Below the pieces are notes generated by a model. The model had not been told where the DNA came from. It worked only from the letters and a program-made list of their open reading frames with translations, and made no database searches. 64,000 nucleotides of DNA from NCBI RefSeq assembly GCF_003116035.1, contig NZ_LGQW01000015.1:579156-643155 (forward strand). The letters run 5' to 3'. Positions 36,518 through 46,373 of the stretch are shown here, piece after piece. The translations under genes were made by a program, and so were the position numbers. This DNA is from Azospirillum sp. TSH64. GTDB lineage: Bacteria; Pseudomonadota; Alphaproteobacteria; Azospirillales; Azospirillaceae. Position 1 is the first letter of the stretch; each line of letters opens with the position of its first letter.

Positions 36518-37411
36518 ATGCCCATCTCAGCCCTTCTGTCCGACGCCTTCGCCGTGCTGGCCCCGGTTTTCGTGGTGGCGGCACTCGGTTACGGCTGGAC
36601 CCGCGGGAAGCTGCCCTACGACAGCGCCTTCATCACCACCTTCGCGATCAACGTGTCGTCGCCCTGCCTGGTCTTCTCCGCCCTGACCCGGCTGCACCTG
36701 TCCGCCGACGTGATGGGGGAGATGGCGCTGGCGGCGACGCTGTGCATGGCGCTGACGGCGCTGGCGTCGGTCCCGGTGCTGCTGGCGTCGGGGCTGTCGC
36801 TGCGGGTCTATGTGCCGGCGATGGCCTTCCCCAACGCCGGCAACCTGGGGCTGCCGGTCTGCCTGTTCGCCTTCGGGGAGAACGGATTGAGCCTCGCCGT
36901 GCTGTTCTATGCGGTGATGTCGGTGGGGCAGTTCACGCTGGGGCCGGCGCTGGCCGCCGGGCGCTTCGACCTGGGACAGATGGCGCGCACCCCGACGATC
37001 TACGCAGTGGCGGCGGCGGTGGCGATCCAGCTCGCCGAACTGCCGCTGCCGGTGTGGATCGGCAACACCACCACGCTGCTGGGCAACTGCGCCGTGCCGC
37101 TGATGCTGTTCTCGCTGGGTGTGGCGCTGTCGAAGCTTCGCCTCTCCGGCGCGGTGCGCGCTTTGTCGATGTCGGCATTCCGGCTGGCCGCCGGTTTCGC
37201 CATGGGGCTTCTGGTGGCCTGGGCGATGGGGCTGACCGGGGCGGCGCGCGGCGTGGTGCTGGTGCAAAGCTCGATGCCGGTGGCCGTCTTCAACTATCTC
37301 TGGGCGCTGCGCTACGGCAACGCGCCGGAGGATGTCGCCGGCATGGTGCTGGGGTCCACCGCCATGGCCTTCGTCGGCCTGCCGGCGCTATTGATGTTCG
37401 TGATGCAGTAG
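36518..37411 (+). CDS. AEC-family (auxin efflux carrier-type) transporter
   Basis: A 297-residue membrane protein with about ten hydrophobic helices and the AEC-type features FAINVSSPCLVFSAL, AFPNAGNLGLPVCLF and AVPLMLFSLGVALS. The family exports or imports small organic acids such as malate or malonate; the auxin name comes from plants and should not be taken literally. Start 36518 (MPISALLSDAF) fits the family; the upstream in-frame extension to 36176 is AT-rich non-coding sequence. OsmC follows 16 nt later, so these three plus-strand genes may be co-transcribed. Confidence 0.85.
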   Translation: MPISALLSDAFAVLAPVFVVAALGYGWTRGKLPYDSAFITTFAINVSSPCLVFSALTRLHLSADVMGEMALAATLCMALTALASVPVLLASGLSLRVYVPAMAFPNAGNLGLPVCLFAFGENGLSLAVLFYAVMSVGQFTLGPALAAGRFDLGQMARTPTIYAVAAAVAIQLAELPLPVWIGNTTTLLGNCAVPLMLFSLGVALSKLRLSGAVRALSMSAFRLAAGFAMGLLVAWAMGLTGAARGVVLVQSSMPVAVFNYLWALRYGNAPEDVAGMVLGSTAMAFVGLPALLMFVMQ

Positions 37412-37426
37412 ATTGGGAGGAGATTC

Positions 37427-37936
37427 ATGGCGCACAGGGAACACCGCTATGCCGTCCGGCTCGACTGGACCGGCAATCTCGGCACCGGCACCTCGTCCTA
37501 CCGGGCCTACAGCCGCGACCACACGCTGAGCGCCGGGACCAAGCCGGCGATCCCCGCCACTTCCGACGCGGCCTTCCGCGGCGATCCGGCACGCTGGAAC
37601 CCGGAGGAGATGCTGGTCGGCGCCCTGTCCTCCTGCCACCAGCTCTGGTACCTGCATCTCTGCTCGGCCGCCGGGATCGTCGTCACCGGCTACAGCGACG
37701 ACGCAGACGGCGAGATGGAGGAGGAGGCCGACGGCGGCGGCCAGTTCACCGCCGTCGTCCTGCGCCCGCGGGTGACGCTGGCGCCGGGATCCGACGCCGC
37801 CAAGGCGCTGGCCCTGCACCACGAGGCGGCGGAGAAATGCTTCATCGCCCGGTCCGTCAATTTCCCGGTCCGGCACGAACCGGCGGTGGAGGTCGAGGGA
37901 GAAATGGGGGGAGAGGCGGCCGGCGATGAGCGCTGA
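37427..37936 (+). CDS. OsmC-family peroxidase
   Basis: A 169-residue OsmC/Ohr-type thiol peroxidase fold. The two redox cysteines are at 70 (VGALSSCHQLWYLHL) and 138 (EKCFIARSVNFPV), the usual spacing. The family reduces organic hydroperoxides in the cytoplasm. It belongs to the YhfA/OsmC-like branch (HREHRYAVRLDWTGNLGTGT) rather than Ohr. The stop overlaps the nitroreductase start by 11 nt, so the two are translated together, suggesting a stress or detoxification pair. Confidence 0.85.
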   Translation: MAHREHRYAVRLDWTGNLGTGTSSYRAYSRDHTLSAGTKPAIPATSDAAFRGDPARWNPEEMLVGALSSCHQLWYLHLCSAAGIVVTGYSDDADGEMEEEADGGGQFTAVVLRPRVTLAPGSDAAKALALHHEAAEKCFIARSVNFPVRHEPAVEVEGEMGGEAAGDER

Positions 37937-38627
37937 CTCCCTGCCCTCGCAAAACGCCCTGCCCGTCCTCGACGACGTCGCGGGCCGGCGCAGCATCCGC
38001 GCCTTTTTGGCCACGCCGGTGGAGCGGGAGACGGTGCGGCACATCCTCGACCTCGCCGCCCGCGCGCCTAGCGGCTCCAACATCCAGCCCTGGAAGGTCC
38101 ACGCCATCGCCGGGGAGGCGCGCGCCGCCCTGTCGGCGGAGCTGCTGGCCGCCCATGAGGCCGGGGAGCCGGAGGTGCCGGAATATCCCTATTACCCCGA
38201 AACCTGGCGGGAGCCCTATCTGGGCCGCCGGCGGGCGGTGGGCTGGGCGCTCTACGGCTCCATCGGCATCGGCAAGGGCGACCGCGGGCGGATGGCGCGC
38301 CAGCATGGCCGGAACTGGCTGTTCTTCGGCGCGCCGGTCGGACTGTTCTTCACCATCGACCGCGACATGGGCAAGGGGGCGTGGCTCGACCTCGGCATGT
38401 TCATGCAGAACGTGATGATCGTCGCCCGCGGCTTCGGGCTGGAGACCTGCCCCCAGGCCGCCTTCTGCTACCGCCACGCCATCACTGCGCGGCATCTGGG
38501 CCTGCCCGACACGGAGATCATCGCCAGCGGCATGGCGCTGGGCTTCGCCGACTGGTCGGCACCGGAAAACAACTTCCCGACGGAGCGCGAACCGGCCGAG
38601 GGCTTCACCCGCTTCACCGGATTCTGA
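37926..38627 (+). CDS. Nitroreductase-family flavoprotein
   Basis: A 233-residue FMN oxidoreductase. RRSIRAFLATPVERETV (residues 22-38) is the N-terminal FMN-binding motif, APSGSNIQPWKV follows, and the C-terminal DTEIIASGMALGFAD is family-typical. It reduces nitro groups, quinones or similar electrophiles with NAD(P)H. Overlaps OsmC by 11 nt. Ends 12 nt before the palindromic element at 38639. Confidence 0.87.
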   Translation: MSADSLPSQNALPVLDDVAGRRSIRAFLATPVERETVRHILDLAARAPSGSNIQPWKVHAIAGEARAALSAELLAAHEAGEPEVPEYPYYPETWREPYLGRRRAVGWALYGSIGIGKGDRGRMARQHGRNWLFFGAPVGLFFTIDRDMGKGAWLDLGMFMQNVMIVARGFGLETCPQAAFCYRHAITARHLGLPDTEIIASGMALGFADWSAPENNFPTEREPAEGFTRFTGF

Positions 38628-38638
38628 GCACAGCGTCC

Positions 38639-38804
38639 TTAGCAGGGTGCGGGAAAACCATTTTGCTGCTGCGGTCGGGTTCTTTCCGGCAATCTCGCGT
38701 CAAGACCTTGCAAGATACCACCAGTATCTTGCTTCGGCCTTTCCTAATCTTGCCGAAAAGCCCCCTCCCTCGCGACGCAAAAGCCTTTTTCCGCACCCTG
38801 TTAG
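38639..38804. mobile_element. 158-bp palindromic MITE-like element with TTAG direct repeats
   Basis: The element spans 38643-38800 and is flanked by TTAG on both sides (38639-38642 and 38801-38804). Its ends are 24-nt inverted repeats with 20 matches, beginning CAGGGTGCGG. Two more nested dyads share the same centre near 38721: CGGCAA/TTGCCG (38687-38692, 38750-38755) and a perfect 9-bp stem GCAAGATAC/GTATCTTGC (38710-38718, 38724-38732). It encodes no protein. A 4-bp TTAG/CTAA target of YTAR type fits the IS5 family. It sits between convergent genes and abuts a stop codon. Confidence 0.65.
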
Positions 38805-39199
38805 AGCGTCACGAACCCGTGGGGCGCCGCCGCGGACGGCGCGCAGGGCGACAGCATGCCGGCGACGAAGGCGGCGGTCTGAACCAGCACGCGCGGCGAG
38901 AAGGGCTTGACGATGTAGCCCAGCCCGACGCCGCCGGCCTGCGCCTTGTTGGGCGGGTTGCCGGTGGCGAAGACGCAAGCGATCCCCATCGCCTTCAAGG
39001 CGCGGGCGACGTCGAGCCCGTTCGAGCCGTTGGCCAGCTTGATGTCGACGAAGGCCATGTCCGGCCTCTCCTGCCCGGCAAGGGCAAGAGCGGTCGGCAG
39101 ATCATCGGCGATTCCCGTCACCGCATGGCCGGCCGACTGCAAAGTCAGCGACACGCCCTCGGCGATCAGGAATTCATCCTCTATGATCAGTATCTTCAT
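38801..39199 (-). CDS. Single-domain response regulator
   Basis: A 132-residue receiver domain without an output domain. Acid pocket Glu7/Asp8, phospho-acceptor Asp52 (AFVDIKLANGSNGLDV), Thr79 and Lys98 (YIVKPFSP) are present. It probably receives phosphate from the kinase encoded 37 nt upstream on the same strand and passes it on or acts by binding partners. The stop codon TAA lies inside the TTAG repeat flanking the palindromic element, so the insertion left the last codon intact. Confidence 0.88.
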   Translation of the reverse strand: MKILIIEDEFLIAEGVSLTLQSAGHAVTGIADDLPTALALAGQERPDMAFVDIKLANGSNGLDVARALKAMGIACVFATGNPPNKAQAGGVGLGYIVKPFSPRVLVQTAAFVAGMLSPCAPSAAAPHGFVTL

Positions 39200-39236
39200 T
39201 GTTCTTCTTATAAATTCTGCGCGTCGGCCGGGAGGA

Positions 39237-40559
39237 TCACGCCTGGGTTGGAGTGTGCGGCTTCATCGGGAAAGTTAAAAGGAAACGCGTCCCCGGTGTC
39301 AAACGTTCGATCTCCAAATGCCCCCTCAATTGCCGCGTAAGATTGCGGACCGTGTTCAGGCCGAAGCCGCCGCCACCGCCGCTCGCGACCCCCTCCGGCA
39401 GGCCGATGCCGTCGTCGGCGACGTCGATGCGGACCTCGTTCCCCGCCACCGCCATATCCACCGTGACCCTGCCGCGCCGCCCGTCGGGAAAGGCGTGCTT
39501 GTAGCTGTTGGTCAGCAGCTCGTTGACGATCAGCGCCACCGGCACCGCGGTGTCGACCGGCGCCGACAGCGGCGTGCCCGCCGCCATGGTCATCGCCGGT
39601 TCGGCACTGCCGGTGAGCGGGACGGCGTTTTCGGCGATGCTGCGGATCAGGTCGGTCAGTTCGACGGTGTCGTACACCGCCCCCTCGCCATAAAGGCGGC
39701 GATGGACCTCGGCGATCGCCAGCACGCGGCTGCTGCTGTCCAGCAATTCCTGCCGCACCTCGTCGCTGCGATGCCGCATCGCCTGGGTCCGCAACAGGTT
39801 GGCGACGATCTGCAAGGAGTTCTTGACCCGGTGGTTGACCTCGTCCAGCAGGATCCTGTTCTCCTGCAACGTCGCGGCCAGCGCCTCCCCTTCCGCCCGC
39901 TCGGCCTGGTAATCCCGCTCCATCCGCCGGACGGTGGAGAAGCAGAGCCAGCCGGTGACGGTGACGAAGACGGCCCCATAGGCAATCGTCAGCAACTCCA
40001 GGATGGTGGCATGCCGGCTGCGCCGGGCGAGCAGCAGGTCCTCCTCCGCCCGCATGGTGGCGGTCAGGCGCCGGATCGCGGCCATCGTGGAGGCGCCTTT
40101 TCCCTCGCGGATGGTCGCCAGCGCCTGTTCCAGCCCTTCGTCGGTGACCTGCCGCAGAACCCCGGCTATCTGGTCCAGCCTGTCGGCGGTCAGGGCGCGC
40201 AGGGCCTTCACCTTGTCCTGCTGCACCGGGTTGTCGGCGGTCAGCGTCCCGATGCTGTCCAGCAACCGGTGGCTGCGCTCCCTCCCCTCCTCGTAGGCAG
40301 CGAGATGAATGGGGTCCGGCAACAGCAGGTATCCGCGCTGGCCGGATTCGGTGTCGGACAGGGTGGATTGCAACTCCTCGACGGCGGAGATGACCTCGTG
40401 CGTGTGGTCGACCCAGTCGATGGCACGGCGATATTCGATGAAGACGGCGACGAGCAGCAGGAAGCCGACGAACAGGCCGCCAAGCAGCAGCGCCGATAGT
40501 CTGGCGGCACGGGCGCGCACCATTCGGCGCGCAAGGCTGGCATCCGTCCTGGTGGGCAT
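39237..40559 (-). CDS. CHASE3-domain sensor histidine kinase (HisKA_2 type)
   Basis: A 440-residue kinase. Residues 22-41 are TM1, 45-180 a CHASE3 periplasmic sensor (DTESGQRGYLLLPDPIHL is characteristic), 187-208 TM2, then the HisKA_2 phospho-acceptor His243 in LLDEVNHRVKNSLQIVANLL and an HATPase domain with NELLTNSYKHAFPDG and DDGIGLPEG. This family often signals to short receivers in alphaproteobacterial stress responses. ATG 40559 with GGGGA six nt upstream is preferred to a GTG at 40589. The response regulator gene follows 37 nt downstream, so they form a pair. Ligand unknown. Confidence 0.88.
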   Translation of the reverse strand: MPTRTDASLARRMVRARAARLSALLLGGLFVGFLLLVAVFIEYRRAIDWVDHTHEVISAVEELQSTLSDTESGQRGYLLLPDPIHLAAYEEGRERSHRLLDSIGTLTADNPVQQDKVKALRALTADRLDQIAGVLRQVTDEGLEQALATIREGKGASTMAAIRRLTATMRAEEDLLLARRSRHATILELLTIAYGAVFVTVTGWLCFSTVRRMERDYQAERAEGEALAATLQENRILLDEVNHRVKNSLQIVANLLRTQAMRHRSDEVRQELLDSSSRVLAIAEVHRRLYGEGAVYDTVELTDLIRSIAENAVPLTGSAEPAMTMAAGTPLSAPVDTAVPVALIVNELLTNSYKHAFPDGRRGRVTVDMAVAGNEVRIDVADDGIGLPEGVASGGGGGFGLNTVRNLTRQLRGHLEIERLTPGTRFLLTFPMKPHTPTQA

Positions 40560-40592
40560 GGGTTGTCCCCGCTTTACGCCGTCACTCACCTC

Positions 40593-40630
40593 TCCGAACA
40601 GTTCGGACAGTCTGGATCTTCATCTGTCCG
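40593..40630. promoter_or_regulatory. Overlapping dyads upstream of the CHASE3 kinase
   Basis: TCCGAAC-A-GTTCGGA (40593-40607) is a perfect 7+7 dyad, and CGGACAG/CTGTCCG (40604-40610, 40624-40630) is a second inverted repeat sharing its right arm. They lie 34-70 bp upstream of the chosen start and may form an operator or a leader hairpin. Confidence 0.45.
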
Positions 40631-40707
40631 GAGCATTGACGTGAATCAAGAAAAACTGCACCGGCGAAGGATTGCGGGGAGATTGTGGGGTGCGCCCCAT
40701 GCCACGG

Positions 40708-43347
40708 TCAGCCACTCAACGCCGCCGCCAGCGTATCGTGCAGGCGGCCGGGCTGGATCGGCTTGTGCAGCAACGCGCATTGGGCGCCGGCCGCCTCCCG
40801 CAGCCGGTCCGCCGAGGTGTCGCCGGTCAGCAGCACGCCGGGAATGTCGCGCGACAGGCGGCGGCGGACCATGTCCATCACCATCAGCCCCGTCGTCCCT
40901 TCCGGCAGGCGGTAATCGGCCAGGATCAGGTCGGGCTCCTCCCCCGACTCGATCAGGTCGCCCAGCAGCTGCTCCGCCTCCGCCCCGCTGCCGGCCTCCG
41001 CAACGCGATAGTTCCAATCCTCCAGCATCAGGACCAGCGCCATGCGGATGACGGCGTCGTCCTCCACCAGCATGACCAGCCGCCCGGCCTTGTCGTCGGT
41101 CCCGCTGCGGCCGGCGCTGCCGGACCGGTCGGTCATGTCCGGCCTGGTTTCGGTCAGGGGCAGGCTGACGGTGAAACGGCTGCCGCGGCCCAGCGAGGAG
41201 GTCACGTCGATGGTGCCGCCCAGCATGGTGACCAGCCGCTTGGCGATGCTGAGCCCCAGCCCCAGCCCTTCGCGCCGGTCGCGGGCGGCGTTGCCGACCT
41301 GGTAGAAGTCCTGGAAGATGCGGTCGATGTGCTGGTCGGCGATGCCGATGCCGGTGTCCCACACCTCGATCTGCACATGGTCGCCGCGCTGCCGCGCCCC
41401 GATCAGCACCCGCCCGCCGGGGGCGAAATGCAGCGCATTGGTCAGCAGGGCGCGCAGCACCCGCTCCAGCAGCAGCGGATCGGTGCGCGTGGTCAGAGGC
41501 GGCGCCACCAGACGCAGGGCCTGCCCCGCCTTCTCGGCCGCGGATACGAATTCCCCATGCAGCCGGGCCAGCAGGGCGGCGATGTCGACCGTTTCCGGAT
41601 TGGGGGCGACCAGCCCGGCTTCCAGCTTGGAGATGTCGAGCATCCCGTCCAGCATGCCGCCCAGCCCGCCGAGCGAGGACTGGATCTGCTCCGCCATCCG
41701 CCGGGCGCCGGGGGCAAGCGATTCCTTCATCAGCAGGTCGGAGAGCAGCATCAGGGCCTGCACCGGCTGGCGCAGATCGTGGCTCGCCGCCGCCAGGAAG
41801 CGCTCGCGCGCATCCAGCGCCACGTTCAGCTCGCGCTCCAGCGCCTTCACCGCGGTGATGTCGGCGACGCTGGACACCACAGCCTCGACATGGCCGGCCG
41901 GATCGGCGACCGGGCGGCTCGACACCCGCAGCCAGCGGGTGGGGGAAGTCGCCTCCTCCCCCTCGACCACGCCGATGATGCGCTCGACCACCGGCTTGCC
42001 GCTGCGCGCCGCTTCCGCCGCGGGGGGCAGCCCATGCAGCCGGTTGCCGTTGGCGTCGATGAAGCGGCGGCCGGCGGTGGTCGGGACAATGGTGGCCGGG
42101 GCGGTGGCCGGCGCCAGCAGCCCGTCCGCCCGGCTCTCTGCCTTGCCCTCCGCATCGAAGGCCGCCGCCATCGGGTCGAGCAGGGCGCCGGCGGGGCCGT
42201 CCAGCAGCCGCTCGGCCATGGCATTGGCCAGCAGGCTGCGGCCATCGACCGCGGTCATCGCCAGCGCATCGTGCAGCGACTGCACCAGCACCCGGTGCCG
42301 CCGCTCGCTGAGGTTCAGCGCCGCTTCGGCGGTGCGCCGCGCGGTGACGTCGCGGAAGGCGACGACGGCTCCCTGAATGCGCTCCTGCATCGGGGCGAGG
42401 CGCATGCCGGACGCCAGCATGGGGGAGATGGTGACCTCCACCAGCAGCGTCCCGCCATTCTCCCGGCGGAGCTTCTCGCAGGTGACGCTGCGCGGCCGGC
42501 CGTCGGTCAGCGACAGGGCCAGCGCACGGGCCGCCCCGCCCGCCGGGGATGCCGCCGGGTCCGTTTCGCCGACCGGCAGCCCGGTTACGGCCTCCGCCGG
42601 TCCGGCCAGCAGGTCGGAGGGAGGGCGGCCGATCAGGTCGAGGTCGAGATGGCCGGTCATGGCCGTCGCCGCGGCGTTGACGAAGCGGATGCGGCCGTCG
42701 GCGTCCACTCCCAGGATGCCGTCGCCGACCGACTGGAGGATGTGGTGATAGTCGGCGCGCGCCCGCTCGGCATCGTCGCGGGCCTGCTGCACCTCGCGAA
42801 GCCAGGCGTTGCGTTCGGTCAGGTCGGTGATGGTCAGCAGCACGTCGCCGCGGTCGCTGTCGTCCAGCGTCACCCGGCGGGCGTCGGTCAACCCGTCGAT
42901 GATCGTGCCCTGCGGCCCGAGATAGCGGAACTCCTGCCGGACCCACTCGCCATGGTCGCGCAGCCGGGCGAGCGCGGTGAACAGCCGGCTATGGTCGACG
43001 CTGTCGAGCAGCAGGGTCAGCGGGCGGCCCTTCAGCCGCAGCATCGGCAGGCCGAACTGCCGTTCGGCGGCGGCGTTGGCCTCGCCGACGATGCCGGCGG
43101 CGTTCACCGCCAGGCAGGCCAGCGGCACCGACTGGAAAAGCTGGAGATATTGCAGGCGGGACGCCTCCAGCGCCTGCTGGGCGCCGCGCAGTTCCTCGTT
43201 CTGGATCTCAAGCTCGGCCTGATGGACATACAGCTCGTGCAGCAGTTCCTTCATCGAAGTGGCGGTGACGTCCGTCGCCTCGAAAGTCCCGCCGTTGAGA
43301 ATGGTTTCGGCACGGCGGCGCAGTCGGCCGGAGGAATCCTCGCTCAT
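40708..43347 (-). CDS. PAS-domain hybrid histidine kinase
   Basis: An 879-residue cytoplasmic kinase with no membrane segment. The order is a coiled region (ELEIQNEELRGAQQALEASR), PAS (about 65-185), PAS (about 200-340) and a third PAS-like section (about 350-505), HisKA with FLAAASHDLRQPVQALMLLS, HATPase (LLTNALHFAPGG, GTGIG-like DTGIGIADQH, GLGLGLSIAKRL), and a C-terminal receiver with EDD, an Asp in ILADYRLPEG and a Lys in LLHKPIQ. It overlaps the CheB-CheR-PAS stop by 4 nt, so it probably acts downstream of that protein. Confidence 0.88.
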   Translation of the reverse strand: MSEDSSGRLRRRAETILNGGTFEATDVTATSMKELLHELYVHQAELEIQNEELRGAQQALEASRLQYLQLFQSVPLACLAVNAAGIVGEANAAAERQFGLPMLRLKGRPLTLLLDSVDHSRLFTALARLRDHGEWVRQEFRYLGPQGTIIDGLTDARRVTLDDSDRGDVLLTITDLTERNAWLREVQQARDDAERARADYHHILQSVGDGILGVDADGRIRFVNAAATAMTGHLDLDLIGRPPSDLLAGPAEAVTGLPVGETDPAASPAGGAARALALSLTDGRPRSVTCEKLRRENGGTLLVEVTISPMLASGMRLAPMQERIQGAVVAFRDVTARRTAEAALNLSERRHRVLVQSLHDALAMTAVDGRSLLANAMAERLLDGPAGALLDPMAAAFDAEGKAESRADGLLAPATAPATIVPTTAGRRFIDANGNRLHGLPPAAEAARSGKPVVERIIGVVEGEEATSPTRWLRVSSRPVADPAGHVEAVVSSVADITAVKALERELNVALDARERFLAAASHDLRQPVQALMLLSDLLMKESLAPGARRMAEQIQSSLGGLGGMLDGMLDISKLEAGLVAPNPETVDIAALLARLHGEFVSAAEKAGQALRLVAPPLTTRTDPLLLERVLRALLTNALHFAPGGRVLIGARQRGDHVQIEVWDTGIGIADQHIDRIFQDFYQVGNAARDRREGLGLGLSIAKRLVTMLGGTIDVTSSLGRGSRFTVSLPLTETRPDMTDRSGSAGRSGTDDKAGRLVMLVEDDAVIRMALVLMLEDWNYRVAEAGSGAEAEQLLGDLIESGEEPDLILADYRLPEGTTGLMVMDMVRRRLSRDIPGVLLTGDTSADRLREAAGAQCALLHKPIQPGRLHDTLAAALSG

Positions 43348-46300
43348 TCGTCGCCCCCGTCGCCCTTACCAGCATTGTCGAACTGCAATTCCATCAGCTT
43401 GCGGTTGGTTATGTTGATGTGGCTGACGACGATGCCGCCGTCTTGGTCGTTCAGGCGGGTGGCGTGCATCAGGAACCAGCGTTGTTCATCGGGCGAATGG
43501 CAGGGATATTCGACGGAGAAATCATCGGCCTCGCCGTCCAGGATGCGGCGCAGCCCGTCATGCACCGCGCGGGCGATGCTGTCCGTCGACGCCGCCTCCG
43601 GGTTGAGGCAGACATCGAGATAGTTGGTGCCGACGCCGCAGCGCTCGGTCGCCGGGGCGCCGTTGCGCTGGGCGAAACCGCGCCAGGCGGCATTCACCAT
43701 GACGATCCGGCCGTCGCGGTCGGTCACGGCGATGTGTTCCGGCAGGCTGTCCAGCACCTTTTGCAACCGCTCCTGCGCCTGCTTGGTCTCCGTCACGTCG
43801 ACGAAGGTCACCACCACGCCGCCGATCTGGCTCTTGTCGGTCAGGTAGGGCAGGATGCGGGTCAGCACCCAGCGGCCGTCATAGACCCGGACATGGCGTT
43901 CCACCGCCTCCTGCCCGTCGAACACCTTGCGGATGTCGGCGAGGAAGTCGGGATAGTCGATGTTGGTGGACAGATGCGCGATGGACCGGCCGATGTCGCG
44001 CGGGATGATGTTGATGAAGCCGGCCGCCGCCGGAGTGAAGCGGCGGATGACGAAGTCGCCGTCCAGAAACACCGTGCCGATCTCGGTCGAGCGCAGGAGG
44101 TTGTCCAAGTCGTTGGTGATCTCGGTCAGCTCCTCCACCTTCGCCTGGTATTCGGCGTTGACCGAGTAAAGCTCCTCGTTGACCGATTGCAGCTCTTCGT
44201 TGGTGCTCTGCAACTCTTCGTTCGAGGCCAGCAGCTCTTCGTTGGTGGCCTGCAATTCCTCGTTGGCGGTTTCCAGCTCCTCGATGGTCGCCTGGAGATT
44301 CTCGCCGCGCGACAGCAGCTCCTGCTCCAGCCCGCGGATGCGCTCGGCGGCGTCGGCATTCAGGTCGAAGTCGGAATCGGGAACCGACAGCGGCAGCATG
44401 TTGGCCCGGTCCAGCACCACCAGGGCGAAGCGGCGCCCGGTCTTGCGCGCGACATAGGGCTGGACCCGCAGGCTCAGCGCCGCCACCCCCTCGCGGTCCT
44501 TGACCGGGATGTTGGACAGCGCGAACTCCTCGCCGGAGCGGAAGGCGCGGTTGAGTGCCGTGCCCGTCACCATGGCGACCGAGGAGGGCAGAAGCTTCAG
44601 CACGTTCAGCGTCGCCTCGCCCGCCGGCACCTTCAGCAGGGACGACGCGTCGCCGAAGACATGCATGATGGTCATCTGTTCGTTGACCAGCAGGCAGGGC
44701 GGCACATAGGCCTTCATCAACGCGCCGATGGCCTCGTCGATGACCGCCCCTTCCTCCATGCCATGGCTTACGGCGTCCTCGCCATGGCGGGCCAGCGGGG
44801 CCGCCACCGTCGGCACCAGCAGGCGCGACAGCCGGAAGGAGCCGGCGCGCAGGCTCTGGAACACCTTGTTGCGGCTGTCGACGGTGTGGAAATCGGACTG
44901 GAGGTCGCCCAGCGTCTCGCTGGTGCCGAGGAACAGGAAGCCGCTCTGGCGCAGGGCGTACTGGAACAGGCTGAGGACCTTCCGCTGCAACGGCTGGTCC
45001 ATGTAGATCAGCAGGTTGCGGCAGCTCAGCAGGTCGATCTTGGTGAAGGGCGGGTCGCGCATGATGTTGTGGGCGGCGAACACCACCATGCGGCGGATGT
45101 CGCGCGACACCACGTAGCTGTCGCCGCGCGCGGTGAAGAAACGGCTGAGCCGCTCCTGCGACACGTCCTCGGCAATCGCGCGCGGATACTCGCCCAGGCT
45201 GGCGATCTCGATGCTGTCCTGGTCGATGTCGGTGGCGAAGATCTTGACGTCGAAGCTGCGCCCCAGCTTTTCCTGCGCCTCGGCGAACAGGATGGCGATG
45301 GAATAGGCCTCCTCCCCGCTGGCGCAGCCGCAGACCCAGACGCGGACCATGTCGGTCGGGCTGCGGTTGGCGAGCAGGCTGGGGATCACCCGGTCGGCCA
45401 GGACGCGGAAGGCCGCCTCGTCCCGGAAGAAGCGGGTGACGCCGATCAGCATCTCCTTGTAGAGGTTGACCGTCTCGGCGCTGTTCCGCCGCAGCAGGGC
45501 GGCATACTCGTCCATCGACTCCAGGCCGGCGCCCTGCATCCGCCGCTCGATCCGGCGCAGCAGGGTGGCGAGCTTGTAGTGCGAGAAATCGACGCCGGTG
45601 ACGGAGCGGATGACCGCGATGATCTGGGCCAGCGGGTCGTCGCCATCCTCGCGCCGCTGGCGCGGCGGCATCGGGCGGGCGCGGGCCAGGGTCTTGCGCG
45701 CATGCTCGATCAGGCGGGCCGGCAGAGCGTCCGGCGCCAGGGTGGCGTCGATCTGTCCGGTGGCCAGCGCGCTGCGCGGCATGCCGTCGAACTGGGCGGT
45801 CTCCGGCTGCTGGACCGCGGTGAAGCCGCCGGCCGACTTGATCGCCATCAGGCCGCGCGTGCCGTCCGATCCGGTCCCCGACAGGATCAGGCCGATGGCG
45901 AACGGCCCCTGGTCGCGGGCGAGCGCGGTCAGGAAGATGTCGATCGGCAGGCTCATGCCGCCGCCGGCATCCTTGGCGGTCAGCCGCAGCCGGCCGTCCT
46001 CGATGCTCAGATGCTTGCCCGGCGGCAGCAGATAGACGGTGTTGCGCTGGACCGGAACGCCGTCGGTCGCCTGCACCACATCCATGGCGGTGTGCTTCGC
46101 CAACAGGTCGACCATCAGGCTCTTGTGCACCGGCGACAGGTGCTGGACCACGACATAGGCGAGGTCGCTGTCGCCGGGCACCGCGTCGAAGAAGCGCTGC
46201 AACGCCTCCAGCCCGCCGGCCGAGGCGCCGATGCCGACGATGCAGCAGGCCGGCTCCGGCGGCGCGCCGGTCTCCGCCGGAACGCCCGCTTCCGCCGGAA

Positions 46301-46373
46301 CGCCCCCTGCGTCAGCATCGGGCGATGCGGCGGGCGTCGGGTCAGGATGCGTGGCGGGCGTATCCGTTGGCAC
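43344..46373 (-). CDS. CheB-CheR-PAS fusion chemotaxis-type protein
   Basis: A 1009-residue fusion. Residues 44-230 are a CheB methylesterase domain with Ser51 (GIGASAGG), His78 (VVQHLSP) and Asp170 (LSGTGSDGT), so the triad is intact, but no receiver domain precedes it. Residues about 245-500 are CheR ([20 protein letters not shown] binds SAM). A heptad-repeat coiled coil ([18 protein letters not shown]) links to two PAS domains, the second ending near 985. Such fusions occur in non-chemotaxis signalling modules with hybrid kinases, as here. GTG 46373 is chosen because the predicted transcription start at about 46426 leaves almost no leader for TTG 46421. Confidence 0.85.
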   Translation of the reverse strand: MPTDTPATHPDPTPAASPDADAGGVPAEAGVPAETGAPPEPACCIVGIGASAGGLEALQRFFDAVPGDSDLAYVVVQHLSPVHKSLMVDLLAKHTAMDVVQATDGVPVQRNTVYLLPPGKHLSIEDGRLRLTAKDAGGGMSLPIDIFLTALARDQGPFAIGLILSGTGSDGTRGLMAIKSAGGFTAVQQPETAQFDGMPRSALATGQIDATLAPDALPARLIEHARKTLARARPMPPRQRREDGDDPLAQIIAVIRSVTGVDFSHYKLATLLRRIERRMQGAGLESMDEYAALLRRNSAETVNLYKEMLIGVTRFFRDEAAFRVLADRVIPSLLANRSPTDMVRVWVCGCASGEEAYSIAILFAEAQEKLGRSFDVKIFATDIDQDSIEIASLGEYPRAIAEDVSQERLSRFFTARGDSYVVSRDIRRMVVFAAHNIMRDPPFTKIDLLSCRNLLIYMDQPLQRKVLSLFQYALRQSGFLFLGTSETLGDLQSDFHTVDSRNKVFQSLRAGSFRLSRLLVPTVAAPLARHGEDAVSHGMEEGAVIDEAIGALMKAYVPPCLLVNEQMTIMHVFGDASSLLKVPAGEATLNVLKLLPSSVAMVTGTALNRAFRSGEEFALSNIPVKDREGVAALSLRVQPYVARKTGRRFALVVLDRANMLPLSVPDSDFDLNADAAERIRGLEQELLSRGENLQATIEELETANEELQATNEELLASNEELQSTNEELQSVNEELYSVNAEYQAKVEELTEITNDLDNLLRSTEIGTVFLDGDFVIRRFTPAAAGFINIIPRDIGRSIAHLSTNIDYPDFLADIRKVFDGQEAVERHVRVYDGRWVLTRILPYLTDKSQIGGVVVTFVDVTETKQAQERLQKVLDSLPEHIAVTDRDGRIVMVNAAWRGFAQRNGAPATERCGVGTNYLDVCLNPEAASTDSIARAVHDGLRRILDGEADDFSVEYPCHSPDEQRWFLMHATRLNDQDGGIVVSHINITNRKLMELQFDNAGKGDGGDE

